Assembly: GCF_009687885.1 (NCBI RefSeq)
Contig: NZ_BLAF01000047.1
Coordinates: forward strand, 2,565-66,564
Direction of reading: 5' to 3'
From: Acrocarpospora pleiomorpha
GTDB lineage: Bacteria > Actinomycetota > Actinomycetes > Streptosporangiales > Streptosporangiaceae
DNA length: 64,000 nt
The notes under the pieces were generated by a model that did not search any database, was not told the DNA's origin, and was given only the letters and a program-made list of their open reading frames with translations. This document shows, piece by piece, positions 30,811 to 38,628 of the stretch. The first letter of the stretch is position 1. Each line of letters begins with the position of its first letter. A program made the position numbers and the translations under genes.

Positions 30811-31380
30811 TCAGCCGGGCCAGGCGGTGACCGACAGGAAGCGGATCGGTAGTTCGATCAGGCGTTGGGGGCCGTGGGGGCCGGCGCCGTCGAACTGGAG
30901 GCAGTCGCCTGGGGTGAGGGTGTAGCTGGACATTCCGTGGCCGTAGACCATCACGCCTTCCAGCATGTAAAGGCATTCGGTGCCGGGGTGCTGGAAGAGG
31001 GGGAAGACCTCGCTGGACTCGGTGAGGGTGACCAGGACCGGTTCCAGGCGGCGGTGCACGCCGCGCAGGGCGCCGAGCAGCTGGTAGCGGTGGCCGATCC
31101 GGGTGCCGCGCCGGACGATCTCGGCGCCGTGGCCGGCGGGGGTGAAGACCGCCTCGCTCTCCACGTCGACGCCGCGGAACAGGGCGGTCACCGGGATCTC
31201 CAGGCCCTCGGCCAGGCGGGCCAGGGTGGTCAGGCTGCACGAGGTCTGGGCGTTCTCGATCTTGGACAGCATGGCCTTGGAGAGGCCGGCCCGGCGGGCG
31301 AGGACGGTCGCGGACAGGCCGGCGGCCTGGCGGTACTCCTTGGTGCGCTGGGCGATGATCTCCTCAAGCGTGCCGCTCAC
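30811..31380 (-). CDS. XRE-family regulator with cupin domain
   Basis: 189 residues. Helix-turn-helix about 20-65 (LSATVLARRAGLSKAMLSKI, ENAQTSCSLTTLARLAEGL), then a cupin_2 domain (about 105-185) with HPGTECLYMLEG and TLTPGDCLQFDGAGPHGPQR. HTH-cupin proteins of this type (PuuR-like) control amine and amino-acid pathways by sensing the substrate. It is the last gene of the glnT-glx operon and its ATG overlaps the stop of the amine oxidase gene by four bases, so it probably regulates that operon. Confidence 0.88.
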   Translation of the reverse strand: MSGTLEEIIAQRTKEYRQAAGLSATVLARRAGLSKAMLSKIENAQTSCSLTTLARLAEGLEIPVTALFRGVDVESEAVFTPAGHGAEIVRRGTRIGHRYQLLGALRGVHRRLEPVLVTLTESSEVFPLFQHPGTECLYMLEGVMVYGHGMSSYTLTPGDCLQFDGAGPHGPQRLIELPIRFLSVTAWPG

Positions 31381-32525
31381 CGCATCTCACCCGCGCCCGC
31401 GTACGGATGCGCGCTGGTCAGCGGCCGCCCCTCGGCGAAACGGCTGAGCCGGAAGTCGGGCAGCGCGGCGCCGGTGATCATCTCGGCGGCCATCCGGCCG
31501 ACCGCCGGGGAGATCTTGAAACCGTGGCCGCTGAACCCGGCCGCGACGAAGAGCCCGTCCGGTCCGGCCGGGCCGATGATCGGGTTGAAGTCGGGGGTGA
31601 CGTCGTAGCAGCCCGCGTACGAGGTGACGAACGACACGTCCGGCAGGCCGGGGAACCGGCTGCCGAAGCGGCCGGCCGCGCGTTCCAGGTGAGGGCCGTC
31701 GGCCCGGTTGAGGTAACGGTCGGGGTCGGCCGGTTCCGGGTCGGTCAGGTCGCTGTTGCCGATCAGGAGGCGGCCGCCGGGCTCGGTGCGTACATATTGC
31801 AGGCTGACCAGGTCGGAGAAGACCGGCACCTCCCCGAGGGCCCGGCCGGGGTCGGCGATCACGATGGGCTCGCGGATGGCGCGGACCGGCAGGTCCACCC
31901 CGGCGGGGGAGACCAGCGCGGTGGACCAGGCGCCGGCGGCGACGACCACGGTGCCGGCGCCGACCCGGCGGCCGTCGGCCAGCCGCACCCCGATGACCCG
32001 GTCGCCGCCGGTGACCAGGGCGGCCACCGGGGTGTGCTGGAGGATGCGGGCGCCGCCGCGCCTGGCCGCCTCGGCGAAGTGCTGGCAGGTCCGGTACGCG
32101 TCGCCGTGACCACCGCGCGGCTCGTACGCGAAGGCGGCGAAGTCCTTGGTCTCCAGGCCCGGCCACATGGCGTGGACGTCGTCGTGGCCGATCAGCGACA
32201 CCTCGACGCCGAGGACGGCCTGGGCGGCGACGTTGGCGCGCAGCGCGGCCTCGTTCTCGGGGCCGACCCCGACCACGTAGCCGGTGCGCCGGAACCCGAG
32301 CCCGGGCGTGTCCTCGAAGAACCGCACGCCCTCCCAGGCCATCGCGGCCAGCAGCGGCACCCCGTAGTGGCAGCGCACGATGCCGCTGGACTTGCCGGTG
32401 CCGCCGGACCCGATCGTGCGGCGTTCCAGCACGAGCACGTCGCGGACGCCGCGCCGGGTCAGGGCGGCGGCGATGGACATGCCCTCCAGGCCGCCGCCGA
32501 CGATGACCACCTCGTGCGCGCTCAC
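31377..32525 (-). CDS. FAD-dependent amine oxidase/dehydrogenase (DAO family)
   Basis: 382 residues from GTG 32525. FAD motif EVVIVGGGLEGMSIAAALTR (about 5-24), then GSGGTGKSSGIVRCHYG (about 38-54), the segment typical of sarcosine oxidase beta and N-methylglutamate dehydrogenase-like proteins, and the C-terminal GPDGLFVAAGFSGHGFKISP (about 329-348). It oxidises a secondary amine or amino acid; the operon context (glutamate-synthase-like subunits) suggests an N-substituted glutamate as substrate. The alpha, gamma and delta subunits of four-subunit dehydrogenases are absent. GTGA overlap with glxD. Confidence 0.88.
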   Translation of the reverse strand: MSAHEVVIVGGGLEGMSIAAALTRRGVRDVLVLERRTIGSGGTGKSSGIVRCHYGVPLLAAMAWEGVRFFEDTPGLGFRRTGYVVGVGPENEAALRANVAAQAVLGVEVSLIGHDDVHAMWPGLETKDFAAFAYEPRGGHGDAYRTCQHFAEAARRGGARILQHTPVAALVTGGDRVIGVRLADGRRVGAGTVVVAAGAWSTALVSPAGVDLPVRAIREPIVIADPGRALGEVPVFSDLVSLQYVRTEPGGRLLIGNSDLTDPEPADPDRYLNRADGPHLERAAGRFGSRFPGLPDVSFVTSYAGCYDVTPDFNPIIGPAGPDGLFVAAGFSGHGFKISPAVGRMAAEMITGAALPDFRLSRFAEGRPLTSAHPYAGAGEMR

Positions 32526-33787
32526 CGGCCCGGGATCCATTCGGTTCCGGCCAGCGGCACCCGGGCCATCGCCGCCGCCTCGACGGTGAGCGCGACCAGG
32601 TCCTCCGGTTCCAGGTGGTGCACGTCGGCCTTGCCGCAGGCGCGGGCGAGCATGGTGGTCTCCATGGTGATCGCGCGCAGGTAGTTGGCCACCCGTTCGG
32701 CGCCGCGGACCGGATCGAGCCTGGCCTGCAGCTCGGGGGACTGGGTGGCGATCCCGACCGGGCAGCCGCCGGTGTGGCAGGCGGTGCAGTTCCCGGCCGT
32801 GGTGCCGAGATCGGCGTAGGAGGCGGGGCCGAAGTCGTGCACGGTGTCGTTGCAGCCGAGGGCGACCAGGGCGGCCATGCCGATGGAGACCGCGTCCGCG
32901 CCGAGGGCGAGCGCCTTGGCCACGTCCGCGCCGCTCCGGATGCCGCCGGAGACGATCAGCGCGACGTCGGGGAAGTCGGCCAGCGCGTCGGCGGCCAGCC
33001 GGACCGCGGCGAGGGTGGGGATGCCGGTGTGCTCGATGAAGACGTCCTGGGTGGCGCCGGTGCCGCCCTGCATGCCGTCCACCACGACCACGTCCGCGCC
33101 CGCCGTGGCGGCCAGACGGACGTCGTGGTAGACGCGGGTGGCGCCGATCTTGACGAAGACCGGGACCCGCCAGTCCGTCGCCTCGCGCAGCTCCTCGATC
33201 TTGATGCGCAGGTCGTCCGGGCCGGTCCAGTCGGGGTGGCGGCAGGCTGAGCGCTGGTCGATACCCTCCGGCAGGGTGCGCATCGCGGCCACCCGGGGGC
33301 CCAGCTTCTGGCCCATCAGCATGCCGCCGCCGCCCGGTTTGGCGCCTTGGCCGAGCACCACCTCGATCGCGTCCGCCGCCCGCAGGTCGTCGGGGTTGAA
33401 CCCGTAGCGGGACGGCAGGCACTGGTAGACCAGCGTCTTGGAGCTCATCCGCTCCTCCGGCGTCATGCCGCCGTCGCCGGTCGTGGTCGCGGTGCCGACC
33501 TCGCTCGCGCCCCGGCCGAGCGCCTCCTTGGCCGGGGCGGACAGCGCGCCGAACGACATTCCGGCGATGGTGATCGGGATCTCCAGCACGACCGGATCGC
33601 GCGCGTTCGCGGCCCCCAGGACCGTCCGCGTCGCGCAGTGCTCCCGGTAGCCCTCCAGGGGGTAGCGGGACGCGCTCGCGGTGAGGAACGTCAGGTCGTC
33701 GAAGGTGGGTACGGCCCTGCGCGCACCCCCACCGCGGATCGGGTACCGGCCGAGCCTGGCTCGCTCCCTGATCTCGTCGAAGCTCAT
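32522..33787 (-). CDS. glxD: Glutamate-synthase-like FMN subunit (GlxD/MgsC type)
   Basis: 421 residues. This is the FMN-binding TIM barrel of glutamate synthase as a separate protein. FMN-phosphate and substrate segments: ITIAGMSFGALSAPAKEALG (about 72-91), VFVKIGATRVYHDV, VVVDGMQGGTGATQDVFIEH (about 226-245), IVSGGIRSGADVAKALALGA (about 269-288). The [3Fe-4S] cysteines are in CTACHTGGCPVG (about 324-335). With GlxB and GlxC it forms a complex that either makes glutamate or, in methylotrophs, N-methylglutamate. ATGA-type overlaps on both sides show tight coupling. Confidence 0.92.
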   Translation of the reverse strand: MSFDEIRERARLGRYPIRGGGARRAVPTFDDLTFLTASASRYPLEGYREHCATRTVLGAANARDPVVLEIPITIAGMSFGALSAPAKEALGRGASEVGTATTTGDGGMTPEERMSSKTLVYQCLPSRYGFNPDDLRAADAIEVVLGQGAKPGGGGMLMGQKLGPRVAAMRTLPEGIDQRSACRHPDWTGPDDLRIKIEELREATDWRVPVFVKIGATRVYHDVRLAATAGADVVVVDGMQGGTGATQDVFIEHTGIPTLAAVRLAADALADFPDVALIVSGGIRSGADVAKALALGADAVSIGMAALVALGCNDTVHDFGPASYADLGTTAGNCTACHTGGCPVGIATQSPELQARLDPVRGAERVANYLRAITMETTMLARACGKADVHHLEPEDLVALTVEAAAMARVPLAGTEWIPGR

Positions 33788-34443
33788 GGGGTTCCCCAGT
33801 GGTAGAGCTGTCTGGCGGAGGCCACCCGGGTGACGTTCTCCGGGTCGATGTGGTCGAATCCATGCTGTTTGGCCAGGCGGGCGACCAGGTCGACATCGGA
33901 TTCGGCGAGTTCCTCGATCCGGGCGTCGGCGCCGAGGTCCTTGATCCTCCCGGCCACGTAGATGACCGCTTCGTAGAGCGAGTCGCCCAGGCCGCGCCCG
34001 GCGTCGCCGCCGATCAGGATGGTTCCGGCCTGGGCCATGAAGCCGCAGTGGTCGCCGACGTTGCCGGCGACCAGCACGGTCGCGCCCTTCAGGGAGATGC
34101 CCGCGCGGAGCGAGGCGTCGCCGCGCACGACGATCGTGCCGCCGTGCGCGCTGGCGGCCAGGCTCTGCGAGGCGTCACCGTCCACCCGGACCAGGCCGGA
34201 CATCAGGTTCTCCCCGGCGCCCCACCCGGCCGTGCCGCGCACCAGCACGGTGGCGTTCTTGCTGAGACCGCCCGCGTAGTAGCCCGCCACACCGTCGATC
34301 TCGACGGTGATCTCCTCGGCCAGGCCGACCGCCAGGTTGTGCCGTCCGGCCGGGTTGGTGAGGCGGGCCGTGGAACCCGGGGGGAGGGCGCGGAGGGTGG
34401 CGTTCGCGGTCCGGACGGTCGTCGTGCTCAGGTCGATGTCCAC
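33784..34443 (-). CDS. glxC: Glutamate-synthase GXGXG domain protein (GlxC/MgsB type)
   Basis: 219 residues. The beta-helix of glutamate synthase as a stand-alone subunit: repeated G-x-x-G-x-x-x-G turns (VAGYYAGGLSKNATVLVRGT, LRAGISLKGATVLVAGNVGD, GGDAGRGLGDSLYEAVIYVA). It serves as the structural bridge between the amidotransferase and FMN subunits and has no active site. Its start overlaps the end of glxB by 16 bases and its end overlaps glxD. Confidence 0.9.
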   Translation of the reverse strand: MDIDLSTTTVRTANATLRALPPGSTARLTNPAGRHNLAVGLAEEITVEIDGVAGYYAGGLSKNATVLVRGTAGWGAGENLMSGLVRVDGDASQSLAASAHGGTIVVRGDASLRAGISLKGATVLVAGNVGDHCGFMAQAGTILIGGDAGRGLGDSLYEAVIYVAGRIKDLGADARIEELAESDVDLVARLAKQHGFDHIDPENVTRVASARQLYHWGTP

Positions 34444-35105
34444 AGATAGACCTCCTCCGGCTCGGGTTCGTACACGCGGGCGGCCTCGATGCCGGGGAGC
34501 ACGGCGAGCGCCCGGTACTCCGAGGCCATGGCCACCCAGCCGGGGGTCTCGGCGATGATCGCGGGCTTGCAGGCGATGACGTCCCGGACCACGGCGAAGG
34601 CGTCCGGTGTCTGCACGGCCAGGGTGTAGAAGCCGTCGAAGCGCTCGCAGAGCAGCCGCAGCGCCTTCTCCAGGTCGTCGCCGCTGTCCATCCGGTACGC
34701 GAGGAATCTGGCCGCCACCTCGGAATCGTTGTCGCTGTCGAAGGCGACGCCCCGGGCGAGAAGCTCGCGGCGGATCGTGGCGTGGTTGGCGAAGGAGCCG
34801 TTGTGGACCAGGCTGAGGCCGTCGCCGACCACGAACGGGTGGCAGTGCGCGGCGGTGATCGCCGACTCGGTGGCCATCCGGGTGTGCGCCACCGCCTGCG
34901 TGCCGGATATTTCATTCAATCGCCACTCGGCAGCCAGTACCGCCGGATGCCCAACCCCCTTAAGCACCGTTATTTCCGGATAAATCGTGATCCCGGCGGA
35001 GTCGGGGCCGCGTTCGGCGACCTGGGCCATCATGGCGGCCATCAGGGCGCCGAGCCGGGGCCGCAGGCCGGGGTCCCGGAGCTGGAGGGCGGTGATGCCG
35101 CACAT
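34428..35105 (-). CDS. glxB: Class II glutamine amidotransferase (GlxB/MgsA type)
   Basis: 225 residues from ATG 35105, placed so that Cys2 becomes the N-terminal nucleophile after Met removal (MCGITALQL). Other family marks: HTRMATESAITAAHCHPF (about 74-91, the R and H loop that binds glutamine) and LVHNGSFANH (about 99-108). It releases ammonia, or a methylamine-type group, from an amide donor for the FMN subunit. TGATG overlap with the glnT stop. The tail EVYLWTST is followed immediately by glxC. Confidence 0.92.
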   Translation of the reverse strand: MCGITALQLRDPGLRPRLGALMAAMMAQVAERGPDSAGITIYPEITVLKGVGHPAVLAAEWRLNEISGTQAVAHTRMATESAITAAHCHPFVVGDGLSLVHNGSFANHATIRRELLARGVAFDSDNDSEVAARFLAYRMDSGDDLEKALRLLCERFDGFYTLAVQTPDAFAVVRDVIACKPAIIAETPGWVAMASEYRALAVLPGIEAARVYEPEPEEVYLWTST

Positions 35106-36406
35106 CAGAAGGCCGTCAGGTAGGTGTCGAGCTCCCACGGGGTCACCGTGTTGTGCCAGGAGAAGAACTCCTCCCGCTTGCGCCCCGCGTAGTACGCCGC
35201 CACCTCCGCGCCGAGCACCTCGCGCACCACCGCGTCCCGCTCCAGCGCCTCCACCGCGTGCAGCAACGTCACCGGCAGCTCGGCCGCCGAGTCCGCGAAC
35301 CGCCCGGGCCCGCTGGGATCCCCCGGATCCAGATCCCGCTCGATCCCGTCAAGCCCGGCCGCCAGCACCGCCGCGATCGCCAGGTACGGATTGGCGGACC
35401 CGTCACCCCCGCGCAGCTCCACCCGGTCACCCTCCGGCACCCGGAGCAGGTGGGTCCGGTCGTTGCCGCCGTAACTGGCCCGCTTGGGCGACCAGGTGGC
35501 CCCCGAACTGGTCGTCGCCGCGCCGCGCCGCTTGTAGGAGTTGACCGTCGGCGCGATCACCCCGTGCAGCCCGGCCGCGTGGTCGAGCACTCCGGCCACG
35601 AAGGCGTACGCCAGCTTGGAGAGCCCGAGCCCGCGCGGATCGTCCTCGCCGGGGAAGAGCGGGGTCTCGCCGTCCCAGAGGGAGACGTGCAGGTGCAGGC
35701 CGCTGCCGGTGCGGTCGGTGAACGGTTTGGGCATGAAGGTGGCGATCATGTCCCGGCGTTCGGCCAGCATGTGCAGCACATACCTGAGGGTGATCACGCG
35801 GTCCGCGGTGGTGAGCGCGTCGGCGAACCGGAAGTTCTGCTCGAACTGCCCGTTGGCGTCCTCATGGTCGTTGGCGTAGTTACCCCAGCCGAGGGAGTTC
35901 ATCGCCGTGGAGACGGTGGTCAGATGCTCGTACATGCGGGTCACCCCGCGAGCGTCGTAACACGGCTGCGCGGCCTCATCCCGCCCATCCGCCACCACCA
36001 CATTCCCCGAAATATCCCGCTTGAGCAGGAAATATTCGACTTCAGCGCCGACAAACGGGGTGTACGGCATCCGCGCCAGCAACCGCCGCAGGATCACCCG
36101 CGGCGCGTACGGCCAGGGCTCCCCGTTCACATGCGGATCGCAGTGCACCAGCGCCAGCCCCTCCCGCAGGAACGGCAACGGCGTATACGACCCCACATCC
36201 GGAATCGCCATGATGTCCGGATCGTACGGCTGCTGCCCCAGCGCGCCCGCCGCGTACCCCGCGAAGCCGACCCCGTCTGCCTCCAGGTCGTCCACCGCCT
36301 CCACCGGCACCAGCTTGGCGCACGGTTTCCCGGCCAGATCGACGAACGTGGCCAGGATGAACCGCACACCATCGGCTCTGGTCAGCTCTGCGAGCGAGGT
36401 CGCCAT
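35105..36406 (-). CDS. glnT: Glutamine-synthetase-like ligase (GlnT, type III group)
   Basis: 433 residues. Glutamine synthetase catalytic domain: GAEVEYFLLKR (about 120-130, metal-binding glutamates), NDHEDANGQFEQNFRFADAL (about 178-197), SGLHLHVSLWD (about 233-243, the His loop), NSYKRRG (about 289) and NDRTHLLRVPEG, VELRGGDGSANPYLAIAAVL (about 326-345). Relatives join glutamate to methylamine, polyamines or other amines rather than ammonia. In this operon it would make the gamma-glutamyl amide used by the GlxBCD complex. First gene of a six-gene unit. Confidence 0.9.
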   Translation of the reverse strand: MATSLAELTRADGVRFILATFVDLAGKPCAKLVPVEAVDDLEADGVGFAGYAAGALGQQPYDPDIMAIPDVGSYTPLPFLREGLALVHCDPHVNGEPWPYAPRVILRRLLARMPYTPFVGAEVEYFLLKRDISGNVVVADGRDEAAQPCYDARGVTRMYEHLTTVSTAMNSLGWGNYANDHEDANGQFEQNFRFADALTTADRVITLRYVLHMLAERRDMIATFMPKPFTDRTGSGLHLHVSLWDGETPLFPGEDDPRGLGLSKLAYAFVAGVLDHAAGLHGVIAPTVNSYKRRGAATTSSGATWSPKRASYGGNDRTHLLRVPEGDRVELRGGDGSANPYLAIAAVLAAGLDGIERDLDPGDPSGPGRFADSAAELPVTLLHAVEALERDAVVREVLGAEVAAYYAGRKREEFFSWHNTVTPWELDTYLTAF

Positions 36407-36508
36407 CGGAGGCTCCGTCCACTGTCGGTCACCAGCGTTGAACCGAAGTGAACAACCGCGCTGTTGCCGCCGAATAGCCGCCCGGTTTCGACCCTGTTTC
36501 CCCGGTCA

Positions 36509-36537
36509 TTGACATATCAAATGAACGCTTTTTTAAT
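36509..36537 (+). promoter_or_regulatory. Consensus-like housekeeping promoter of the tetR-fdx-P450 operon
   Basis: TTGACA (36509-36514), 17 bases, TTTAAT (36532-36537). This matches the sigma-70-type consensus in 11 of 12 positions. The ATG of tetR begins at 36544, 7 bases after the -10 box, exactly where transcription should start, so the mRNA is probably leaderless. No ribosome site precedes the gene, which agrees. Confidence 0.7.
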
Positions 36538-36543
36538 TTGTCC

Positions 36544-37152
36544 ATGGGCCGGATCGCGGGCGTCACCGCCGCCGAGACGCGCGAGCGGCTGCTGCGCGCG
36601 GCGGCCGAGGTGTTCGCCGAGCGCGGCTACGACGGCACCCGGGTCGCCGACATCGCCGCGGCCGCGGGGGTCAGCAACGGCGCGCTGTACGCGCACTACG
36701 GGTCGAAGGCCGAGCTGCTGGTGGCCGCGCTGCGCGTGCACGGGCGGCGGCTGCTGGCCGGCCTGTTCGCCGACGACCCGGATCGCTCGATCACGGATCT
36801 GCTCCTCGCCATCGGCCGCTGGCTGCCCCGCCGCCGCGACCCCAGCCGCTTCCTCATCGTGGAGGCGCTGGTCGCGGCCCGCCGGGACACGGACGTCGCC
36901 GGGCCGACCCGCGCCTACGTCGGCGAGCGCGCCGACTGGCTCGCCGAGCTCGTCCGCCTCGGCCAGGCCGAGGGCGAGCTCGACCCCGCCCTGTCGCCGG
37001 ACGCGCTCGCGCACTTCTGCCTGCTGCTCGCGATGGGCAGCGCGCTGATCACGCCCGATTTGCACGCGGTGGACGACGCGGAGTGGACCGCCCTGCTCAC
37101 CCGGCTGGCCACCGCGCTCGCCCCCGCCGCACCGAAGGGAACACCGCGGTGA
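36544..37152 (+). CDS. TetR-family regulator of the P450 operon
   Basis: 202 residues from ATG 36544 (a TTG two codons upstream is also in frame). DNA-binding domain about 10-55: RERLLRAAAEVFAERGYDGT, RVADIAAAAGVSNGALYAHY. Ligand domain without recognised specificity. It heads an operon with ferredoxin and P450 (GTGA overlap with the ferredoxin gene), so it probably represses its own promoter and responds to the P450 substrate. It is divergent from glnT with 137 bases between. Confidence 0.88.
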   Translation: MGRIAGVTAAETRERLLRAAAEVFAERGYDGTRVADIAAAAGVSNGALYAHYGSKAELLVAALRVHGRRLLAGLFADDPDRSITDLLLAIGRWLPRRRDPSRFLIVEALVAARRDTDVAGPTRAYVGERADWLAELVRLGQAEGELDPALSPDALAHFCLLLAMGSALITPDLHAVDDAEWTALLTRLATALAPAAPKGTPR

Positions 37153-37349
37153 AAGTGAAGATCGACTCCGAGCGTTGCCAGGGGCACGGCCGCTGCTACG
37201 ACCTCGCCCCTGACCTGTTCGGCGCGGACGACGAAGGATACGGGCTGGTCACCGGCGACGGCACGGTGCCGGAGGACCACGAGCGCGTCACCGAGCTGGC
37301 GGCGTCGAACTGTCCGGAACGAGCGATCGAGATCCTGCGGGAGGCCTGA
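37149..37349 (+). CDS. [3Fe-4S]-type ferredoxin, P450 electron donor
   Basis: 66 residues from GTG 37149. The cluster ligands are in RCQGHGRCYDLAPDLF (Cys 9 and 15) and NCPERAI (Cys 54). With only three cysteines in the motif, the second position being His, it fits the 3Fe-4S ferredoxins that donate electrons to bacterial P450s. One base separates it from the P450 gene, so the two are co-made. No ferredoxin reductase is in the window. Confidence 0.92.
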   Translation: MKVKIDSERCQGHGRCYDLAPDLFGADDEGYGLVTGDGTVPEDHERVTELAASNCPERAIEILREA

Positions 37350-37350
37350 C

Positions 37351-38622
37351 ATGACCGTCGACGACCGATTCAGCCGGGACTTCCAGGAGATGCGGGCGGA
37401 CCGGCCCGTCGGCGCCCGCAACGAGATCGTCACCGGCCCGGTCTCGGACTGGGCGACCGACTTCTCCCACACGGAGGCCGAGTGGGCGGCCGACCCGTAC
37501 GCCATCCAGGACGAGCTGCGGGAGCGCTGCCCGATCGCGCGCACCGAGCGCTTCGGCGGCGGGTGGCTGCCGACCCGCTACGAGGACGTCGCGTCCATCG
37601 CGTACGACACCGAGCGGTTCTCGTCCCGGGCGATCATCATGGGCAACTTCCGGCCGCCCCCCGAGCTGGCCCCGATCGGCGGCTCGCCGCCGATCTCCTC
37701 TGACCCGCCGTTCCATCACCACGCGCGCAAGCTCCTGCTCCCGGCGTTCACCAAGAACGCGGTGGCCAGGCGGGAGGCCGCGACCAGGGCGTTCTGCCAC
37801 TCCCTCATCGACGCGCTGGAGGGGGCGGACGTCGTCGACGCCGCCCACGACTACGCGCAGCACATCCCGATGCGGGTCATCGCCGACATGCTCGGCTTCC
37901 CGCCCGAGGACGGGCCGCGCTTCCGCGCCTTCATCGAGGGCGTGCTCGAAGGCGTCAACCTCCCGCCGGACGAACGCCTCGCCCGGATGGACAACCTGTT
38001 CGACTACCTGCTCGCGCAGATCCACGACCACGTCGAGAATCCGCGCGACGACCTCACCACCTACCTGATCAACGTCGAGTTCGGCGGGCAGAAGCTCCAG
38101 TCGTCCCACGTGGCGGGCACGATGGCGCTGCTGCTCATCGCCGGCATCGACACCACCTGGAGCGCGATCGGCGCGTCGCTGTGGCACCTGGCGAAGACTC
38201 CGGCCGACCGCGAGCGCCTGGTCGCCGACCCCGGCCTGCTGCCGACCGCGATGGAGGAACTCCTCCGGGCGTACGCACCCGTGACGATGGCCAGGCTGGT
38301 CAAGGAGGACATGAGCTGGAACGGCGTGGACATGAAGGCCGACGACTGGATCCTGCTGTCGTTCCCGGCGGCCAACCGCGACCCGGCGCAGTTCGACCGG
38401 GCGGGCGAGGTCGTCATCGACCGCGAGGTCAACCGGCACGCCGCGTTCGGGCTGGGCATCCACCGCTGCGTGGGCTCGCATCTGGCGCGGATGGAGCTGC
38501 GGGTCGCCTTGGAGGTCTGGCTGGAGCGGGTCCCGGACTTCAGCCTCGCCGACCCGGCCGCGGTGACCTGGGCCTCCGGTCAGGTCCGCGGCCCGCGCAC
38601 GCTTCCGCTCCGGATCGGCTGA
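37351..38622 (+). CDS. Cytochrome P450
   Basis: 423 residues. I helix: LLIAGIDTTWSAIGASLW (about 252-269), with the oxygen-activating Asp-Thr pair. K helix ExxR in MEELLRAYAP (about 294-303). Heme loop: AFGLGIHRCVGSHLARMEL (about 366-384; the Cys binds iron). HHHARKLLLPAFTK is the C-helix segment. It inserts one oxygen atom into an unknown substrate, using the ferredoxin encoded just upstream. The facing aldehyde dehydrogenase gene suggests that an alcohol made by the P450 is further oxidised. Confidence 0.92.
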   Translation: MTVDDRFSRDFQEMRADRPVGARNEIVTGPVSDWATDFSHTEAEWAADPYAIQDELRERCPIARTERFGGGWLPTRYEDVASIAYDTERFSSRAIIMGNFRPPPELAPIGGSPPISSDPPFHHHARKLLLPAFTKNAVARREAATRAFCHSLIDALEGADVVDAAHDYAQHIPMRVIADMLGFPPEDGPRFRAFIEGVLEGVNLPPDERLARMDNLFDYLLAQIHDHVENPRDDLTTYLINVEFGGQKLQSSHVAGTMALLLIAGIDTTWSAIGASLWHLAKTPADRERLVADPGLLPTAMEELLRAYAPVTMARLVKEDMSWNGVDMKADDWILLSFPAANRDPAQFDRAGEVVIDREVNRHAAFGLGIHRCVGSHLARMELRVALEVWLERVPDFSLADPAAVTWASGQVRGPRTLPLRIG

Positions 38623-38628
38623 CTCAGG

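Noticed and set aside
31377..33896. 839-codon frame covering the amine oxidase and extending over glxD
   Set aside because: Only the part after GTG 32525 codes; upstream codons are the antiphase reading of glxD, which is plainly the real gene.
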